A program made the translations under genes and the position numbers. Source: Aphelocoma coerulescens (taxonomy: Eukaryota; Chordata; Aves; Passeriformes; Corvidae). From it: a stretch of 64,000 nt of DNA. The notes beneath the pieces were generated by a model. The model made no database searches. It was not told the DNA's origin and was given only the letters and a program-made list of their open reading frames with translations. Shown piece after piece: positions 56,782 to 64,000 of this stretch (position 1 is its first letter; each line of letters opens with the position of its first letter). Location of the stretch: contig NC_091014.1 of NCBI RefSeq assembly GCF_041296385.1, forward strand, positions 11,383,578 through 11,447,577. The letters are read 5' to 3'.

Positions 56782-59700
56782 CTCTGATCTACAAACCTTC
56801 TGCCTTCAGCAGAATCTGGGTAAAGCCTGTGAGATGCAGTTTAAACTGTGCAAGGACAGTTAGAACAGATTCAGCGCAAGTGTTGGAAACAGCATTATGG
56901 GTGTGCCCTGCTGTCACCCCTTAAGTACAGTTACAGCACAACAGATATGGAAATCTGTCTTTAGTATTAGTTCGAAGAGACATAGAGATACCAAGCTGGC
57001 TATGATGATATGCTACTATAATTTTTGAGTCTGACATTTAAAAGACATGAAAAATGATGTTAATTGGTAAGAAAAAGATGGTAAGTGCATGCAAAAATAC
57101 AGTAATTATTTATAACCCTAGAGAAGGTCCAATAAAAGAAAGAAAAAAAACCTATATATTTCACTCAAAAGCATACATTAAGAATTCAGGCAGCACTTTA
57201 TTTGTAGTATTCTTTATTTCTGTTTAAAAGCCCTTCTATCCAGCACAAGTTTAAACCAGTTTTTTATGTACCATTTGTCATAATATTGCAGTTTAATCAG
57301 CATCATAAAGTGCTTTAATGTGTTTCTGGTGTCAGAGCCTATTCTTGACACCTAGCTGGACCTTTTCTAAGGTTTTCATGAAGTACCTGAATGGAAAATT
57401 CCTATTTTATCTCCTTTTTTTTTTTTTTTTTAATCAAGACATTTCAATGGGGAATTTCTGTCCAGCTCTAATAACTGCTCATTTATAACTGAGCAAGCAT
57501 ATGGTGGGATGGAAAAGCTGTAGACTGTTCAGCTCTCCTGGTGGCAGTAATGCTGGTTTCCCTGCTTCCCTCTCTCACCACACCAGTGATTCTCTAATCC
57601 TGGACACTGACCTTGAGAGCCAAACTGTTTTGTGTAATGTGTCCATTGCTGCAGATACAGGAGCTGGTAACTGGCCCCACGAGTTGTTGGCCTGCAGGCA
57701 AACTGTGATTTACCTTCAAAGGTACCTGGGTGTGTATATCTGCAAAGCAATTCTGCAAACAGTGAGAAGAGGAAATTCAATCCCTCTGGCAATCTTTGCT
57801 TCTGGCTTTGGCAGTGCACCTGAGGTGTTCTGCTGTGCAGGGCATTGCCAGACTGCTGGTGAGGGGTAACAAAGGGGTTTGGCAAGAGCCTGCACAAATG
57901 GTACCATGGGGTGTGCTGAGGGCTCTTCCTGGAGGCAGTGAGAGGTGGGCTTGGCATTTGACAACAGAGGATGTCTGGGATAAAGCTGATGATGGATGGT
58001 CCTGAGCCTGATACAATTGCTGAGACCAGAGGTTGCTCAGAGGCTGGGGGAAACTGGACATGCCTGTCCTGAGTGGGGACTTTCATCATTTTACTGTCTT
58101 TCCTACCCTTGCTTTATTAGCTTTCAATTGTGCAGGTGTTTGATGAAATGTTTTTCATAAAGACCCACTTAAACTCTTCTTCTGGACCTTTCCATAGCAT
58201 ACAAATTTGGGCCCAACAGAGCAGATGCAGGTGCTGACTTTCTGAGGCTGAGGATGACCTCTTCCCTTGGCCTCTCTGACCCTTTCTGACACTTGTTTCC
58301 CTAGGTAGAAATTAGTTAATCCAGCTTAGTACCTTGGACCCTTGACCTGCCTTACCCAGATGGAGGACGTGCTTTCTCTCTGTAACCTCATGAGATATTT
58401 TTGGCTTTGCAGGTAACAAGGAGGTAGGTAAAGTGATGTAGGTGCATTGTGGCTGTATTTAAAGAGAAAGGACACCAAAGCATATGAAAGCCACCTATCC
58501 TGGAAAAATCCAACCTTACAGATTGTTAGAGAGGTTGCAAGTACAATCATTGCCTCCAGCCAACCTTTCCAAGAAGTGTTCGGGTATTACTTAGGAGGTA
58601 GTGTCAGACAGAGTAGTCTTTCCTTTGAGGGGCAAGGATACTCCTTTATGTGTGCAAGAGACTTATCACATTGAGTTAATGGATATCTCACAAGATTTAC
58701 TAACCTTAATATAACCTCTAGTACATTACCTCTTCTTCAGATTTTTCACTTGATTTTGACTCAGACAAAATTAATAGAAAAATGTAGCATGTATAAAATA
58801 TTGTTATCCATCTATAACTCTTGGATTTTCATTGAAGTTATTATTAAACTTATTTTTAATGTGTTTATGTGCTAATCACCACTATCCTAACAGATAACTA
58901 CACTTGAAGATATCTATGTCAGGGTTCAAGGCTGTCTGTGTAATCAATGGAGAGAGACAAATGCCCCTTGGGGACAATCTTGAGGCACTGAATTAGAAGA
59001 CTAATAATTAATAAAATGAGATACAATAATCTCTTTCTATAGAGGCATGCAAAATCCTCTAAAATGTAGGAATTTTCCCCCATTTTTTCAGCAGATGAAG
59101 GGCTCCTTTTTTTCCCAATCATTTGTGATTTGAATATCTCATGTTAAATATATCTGATAAATAAGGTTTTGATTTCTGCTCCAGATCTAATTTTGATTTC
59201 CTTTTGGCTCTACCCTGATTAATATTTTAACAGTTAAGATTTTGTATACTTTTAGTGGAATTAGTTATACACAAATCAAGGCAGTAAAGTTTCAGGTAAG
59301 GAAAGGAACCTGAAAAGAAACAATCAATAACATTTATTAAAACTTGTTATTATATACACAGTTAAATATTTAAAGGCAAACAAATATAAGACTCCCTCTC
59401 AAAAACTCTCTTTGTAGTATCAGGATCTTATAATCTACAGTGTGTACTCCTAAGCAACAAAGACATCTTTGTGCAGTTAAAGGTTAAACATTTTGATAGA
59501 CCAAAAAATTCATGCCTGGACTAGATGTAGTATACTTTTATTGTGCCTGAATTTTCTCATGAATGGGACTGTAACAGCTTATGTAATGGAAACAGAATAT
59601 GAACAGGGCATTTATATTCAAAGAATACTATGAAATTTCGTATTTTCCCCTTTGGGTTTTCTTGAGTGGGGCTTTATAATTCTAGCCACATATGCAAACA

Positions 59701-62700
59701 CAGATAAAATATCTGGCTTCTTTTTTGGCCAGGGGACAGAGATATGAGTCATGGAAAGCAAGATTTATTGGTCTACCAGAAACTTTTAGTTTAAATTTTC
59801 TCCTGTCAAATTCTTTCAAAGAAACTGAATCTGCATGTAATTGCACATAACCATGAAAAGTGCAGTTTACTCTTTGACTAATTTAATTCACTGCCTTTTT
59901 GCTGAGGTTCTGGCCTATGGCTTTGCTCTAATAGACACAAATCTTGTGTTGACTTATCCAAGTCTCCTGTTTGATTTACTGTTTTAATGTACCAGTGATA
60001 AACAGCTTAATATACTCCTTGTAGGACTTGAATATACTGTCCAATTATTGTCATATTGCCTAGAGGTGTGACTTGACACACAGCCTCTTCTAAAACCTGT
60101 GCATTGTTTGAGAGCCGCATGAAAATAAGAGCTAAAAATGAGATGGGTGGCTGGTCTGTGAAATTGGCATCCAGCTCAGTGGAGCTTGAAGGGACAATAG
60201 CACCAGTGTCACAGAGCAGCAGGAAAAACCCTGAAGATCCGGCTCCCTGCTGCCAAGGGGACAACTCCACAGACTGTTCCCTTGGAGCTTTGAGAGCTCT
60301 GACATCAAGAGGTCAGCCAGGACTGTCTGGTTTGTAACAGGGGAGCCCATCTGCAGGATCAGGAGTTAAACTCCACCTGGAGTGAGGTTCACCCTGTTCC
60401 AAGGAAAAATCATGAAAACACAAGTTCTGGAGATATAGGTCTCAAAATATCTGGGCCCTGACTTCAGGACAGATACAGTGATTATTTTGGCTAGGGACTG
60501 TCCCCATTTTCCAGATACATCTGCTAAACAGAATGGACACTTTAGTGCTGTGATTTTATGGGCTATTTGCTCAGTGAATGAGGCTTTGTTGACATTTAAA
60601 AGGCTGTAGCAATATGGTGTCTTCTATGGAGGTACTCAGCCTTCCAGGGAAGCATTCACTTACACCCAGAAACTGGGTGAATATAGACAGTAATGTACGA
60701 GTGTGAGAAGGCTGTTTAGGGAAAATCTGACTAACTTATTTAATTGATTAATAAGGCCTTAGATTTCAGAGGAGAAAAAAAAAAAGGGCTTCTTCAGCAA
60801 TCCAAAATAGTGCTAATGGATGTTTTCAAGTATCTTCAAGTATTTAAGGACATACAGGTCTTTCTCCTGCCAGATGCCTCGCAGAGTCCCTGGTGGGAGC
60901 ACAGTGCTCCTGGGCACATTCGGAGCATAACACCCTTGCTCTCCTGTTGCTTGCAGTGGTGACATCTATGTGGCAGAACATTAACTCAAAAATAAAAGGC
61001 CTGAATCCAAGAATTTCCTAATCTTGTAGAGGTTTCAATCCTATTTGCTCACACAGAAATATGCTATAATGGCCAGACTACAAATTATAAGCATCTAAGG
61101 GGTTATTGTACCCTTACACCCTCAACACGTCATACCCTCAAAAGGAGAGAATGGTTAAACCACGCCTGGACCTCCTAAAGAGCTTAGAGCATTATGCTGG
61201 GTGTGAAGCAGCAGAGAGTTCTGCTCTCAAGATTAATTACAGGTTTTATCCCAAAATTGTATAAAATAAAATCTATAAAAGACACATAGAGTTTCTGGAC
61301 TCAGGACTGAGAAATGAGTAGCTGAAGCCTAATGCTGGTGAGCTTGGGTTCCCTCCAGGCTACTTTTCCTCCTTCATGGTCTTTATAAAATTAGAAAAAT
61401 AAAACATGCTCTTGATTGAATGTCCTAATTGGATTAAATCATATTTCAAAAGGCCTCTTCTGTTGGCATAATAGTGACTTCATTTAGGCTTTTGATGAAG
61501 AGATTGAAATAAAAAAGAGATTAGAGTTCTGTCTGGTATAGTAATGTTATAGGAAAACATTATGATTTGGGGAATCTCCAAATTTTGCTGGGTTTTGGCT
61601 TTTTGTTTTATATAAGGTACTGTGTTCTCTCTTATTTGGATTCTTAACCTCAGAAGGACTTTAAAAAAACCTGCTGTTCAAACATTCACACACATACCTG
61701 CTTCCATGAGTGCTCTCTACATTTTCACATTCTGGGAATGCTCTTGTGAACAAATATTTGCTTGTACAACAGTTCTCAAAAGGTGAATAAAAGAACTTAT
61801 GAACATTATCAAAGCAAATACATGTGGCGCCTGGTACATGAACATTTATGATCGCATTTTTTCAGGACAGAGCCAATGCCAACAGGGTTCAAGTACAATG
61901 TACACAAGTGCACTTCTGCAGATTCAAAGATATGTTTTACTTCAGCAAGAATTAGAAGCTCATTGTTCTTGGAGAGTTCCCTGGATGATATTTTAGCCCT
62001 GATGAACTGAGGGACAACTCTCCTACTTTCTGTCATCAGAAGTAATTTCATATGTTCGGATATTTTTTCATACTTTCTTCCATCTTTTTCTCAGGACAGA
62101 GCATTCTCTTGTTTGCTTGGGTTGTTTGTTAAAAACAAAAATCACATTGAGATAAACTTTATTTGACAGTCCAGTGCAAAACCCACCAAAATCAAGGGAA
62201 CAACTTGTGCCTATTCAGAGGGCTTTCAGCCAGCTGCTGACTGCCTATGACCTATCTGAAACAGATTAACAGTAGGATTTATCGTGTAAGAACTAGGCTG
62301 GTTTTATCTCTTTTAATAACATTGAATGCTCCAGGAAATCTTCAAACTCAGATATTAAGTTTCCTCCAGACTAAAGGTAAGAGCTGAGATCTTGGAGACT
62401 GCACAGCTAGCCAGTACAGTTAGAAATACACTTAATGGACTGTGATAGCCTCTGTCCCTGGTAATGTTTGCAGCGTTAGGAACAAATCTCCCACTATTGG
62501 TACTTCCCTTTGACAGCAGAGGGAGCATTTCATCCAGTAACTCATTTCTTTTTCTACATTCACATGAAAATCCTGGCAATGGGTAATAAATAATTGCATT
62601 ACCAAACCAAATATCTCTAAGCAGGCAGGTAGCCTGTGGTCGGTTAACTGTAAACCAAGGTAGAGCAGCTGAAAAATCACACAATGTAGGAAATTCAGAA

Positions 62701-64000
62701 GGTGTTAATGGAGGAGATCCGAAACTGTTTCTCCTTGTTTTCTTGAGAGATAATTTCCTGAAGAGTAAGAATCTAAATGAGAGAAAGAGAATATTTTTTC
62801 ACTACTGATAAAAAAGACCATGAGGGGTAAAGCAATTGGAAAATATTAAAAACTCCCAACAACTAAAGACCAAACAAACAAAAAAACCTGAGTAAGGAGA
62901 GTCCCCAAACCTCAAATTTGCTGTCAAGTTTTATTAAGGTCTGGCTGCTCAGAGCTCCCCATGAGTTTCTTTCAGACATGTCTGTGCTGAAGACACCAAC
63001 TATTTTGTTACTGAATCCAGGCCTTCAGCTGCTGGGGAGGTAAGGGAGAGAAGGCAAAACCATCAAATTTAAAGCACCTGGAATAGGAAGGGCATCACTG
63101 ATTTAACTGCAACCTGTGTAAAGGCATTGACAGAACACAAATTTTCGTAGCTCTGGTCAGATGATGAACATGAAGTAGCAATTTCCTATTGTAGTAGTGA
63201 TTTAAGGAGATGTTTCTCTCTTTTTCAAAAATGTCCTGACTCTGTCTCCAGCCATTTCTGGTTAGAAAAATCATTACTGAGTACATTAACAAATGCACCC
63301 TGTACACTGCAGCCACAGCACTGACAGTACTAGCTTTCTGTGAGCTTTACTCACTGGAGAACTTATTGATCATATTGTTTGTTTCCTTGAATAGTCTTTT
63401 TATTTTTCCTTGGCCTTTACTCAAGCAGACTATGATACTTCAAAGAGATTCTATTAAATGAAGACCACTTGCCTCCAGGTGATACTAATAACTTTGATTC
63501 AACTACACTATGAACTGATTTAAACCAGGCTGCATTCATATGTCAGGTTAAGCCATGAGATTCAAAAGATAAACAACTGCTTCTCTAAATCGGTGGAAAT
63601 TTTGCCTGTCCAAGGAGGTGGTCGCAAACATTAAAATAGTTTTATTTGCTCATTAAATTAGGATTCGGCCCTGAGTCAAGGTCTGCCAATACTTTTAACA
63701 AAACTTGTAATATAACCTGTCTTCAAGGGATACAGAATATTTCTGACTACATAGAGAGCCATTGGAGTTAGGTAAGATAGTCGATAAAATATATTTTTAA
63801 GGTTTTAAAAACTCTGCACTTGATCAGGAGAAAGCTGGAAGCAATGTTTAAGCAGAACCTCGCTCTCTAAAAATGAAATATTATAGTTAAAAATTTCATT
63901 TAGGGATCAGGGACTCTTAGCTGTGACTTTCTCTTTTAAGAAGGCTGCTTGATCAGTAACATCAAGGGTGTGGTTGTAGATGGACCTGATACATCACTGA
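56782..64000. other. Single-copy DNA, no gene identified
   Basis: No mobile element was recognised in 7.2 kb. A 17-base T run lies at 57415-57431. A GC-richer patch at 57480-58310 holds frames open on both strands (see separate entry). Other frames (60007-60270 and 62355-62684, minus) have no domain signature. Confidence 0.5.
57529..58089 (-). other. Unassigned 186-codon open frame in a GC-richer patch
   Basis: Not recognised. The minus-strand frame from an ATG at 58087-58089 to a stop at 57529 is the longest in the window outside repeats and GC-rich ERV DNA. Its predicted product is rich in Gln, His, Pro, Cys and Ser with no hydrophobic core pattern, signal peptide or domain. A 122-codon plus-strand frame overlaps it (57501-57869). 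The patch is GC-richer than its surroundings, which makes open frames likelier. It could be a relic exon, part of a noncoding transcript, or chance. I lean to noncoding. Confidence 0.15.

Noticed and set aside
60007..60350. Overlapping 72-87-codon frames on both strands
   Set aside because: No recognisable domain, and openness on both strands suggests composition, not coding.
62355..62684. 109-codon minus-strand frame
   Set aside because: No signal peptide, domain or exon borders seen. Length is within chance.

Overview
This window looks like nuclear DNA from a bird, most likely a songbird, and from a gene-poor region or a very large intron. The evidence is AT-rich sequence, CR1 as the only LINE family recognised, several short endogenous-retrovirus LTRs, no Alu-, L1- or B-type repeats, and no exon chain that I could identify. 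No host protein-coding gene, rRNA or tRNA could be supported. Species and class are inferences from repeat content only.

Layout. Positions 1386-2590 hold the 3' end of a minus-strand class II endogenous retrovirus (ERV): an LTR, a polypurine tract and a broken integrase C-terminus, with no room for env. Positions 17366-17986 are an ERVL-type solo LTR with a perfect 5-bp target duplication. Positions 18493-19181 are a CR1 tail cut by a solo LTR with a 4-bp duplication. Positions 21775-22520 are an old CR1 with a recognisable reverse-transcriptase motif. Positions 25381-26370 are a 1-kb CR1 ORF2 fragment whose catalytic acidic pair is lost. Positions 34501-34910 are another LTR. Smaller CR1 tails lie at 14605-14812, 48470-48765, 51502-51670 and 56425-56781. 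Between them are long stretches of AT-rich single-copy DNA, notably about 28.1-34.5 kb and 36-48.4 kb, with only short low-complexity tracts.

The most interesting object is a 2.7-kb provirus on the plus strand at 52996-55706. It has paired LTRs (363 and 345 bp), a primer-binding-site-like sequence, a polypurine tract and a flanking repeat. Its 2-kb interior cannot encode pol or env. It starts with a gag-like remnant, passes into a GC- and CpG-rich block that stays open in the same frame for about 255 codons with one stop, and ends in AT-rich noncoding DNA with a second polypurine tract. It resembles a non-autonomous element that would depend on proteins from relatives. The retroviral and CR1 copies all carry stops, deletions or lost catalytic residues. 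No set of genes here works together as a pathway.
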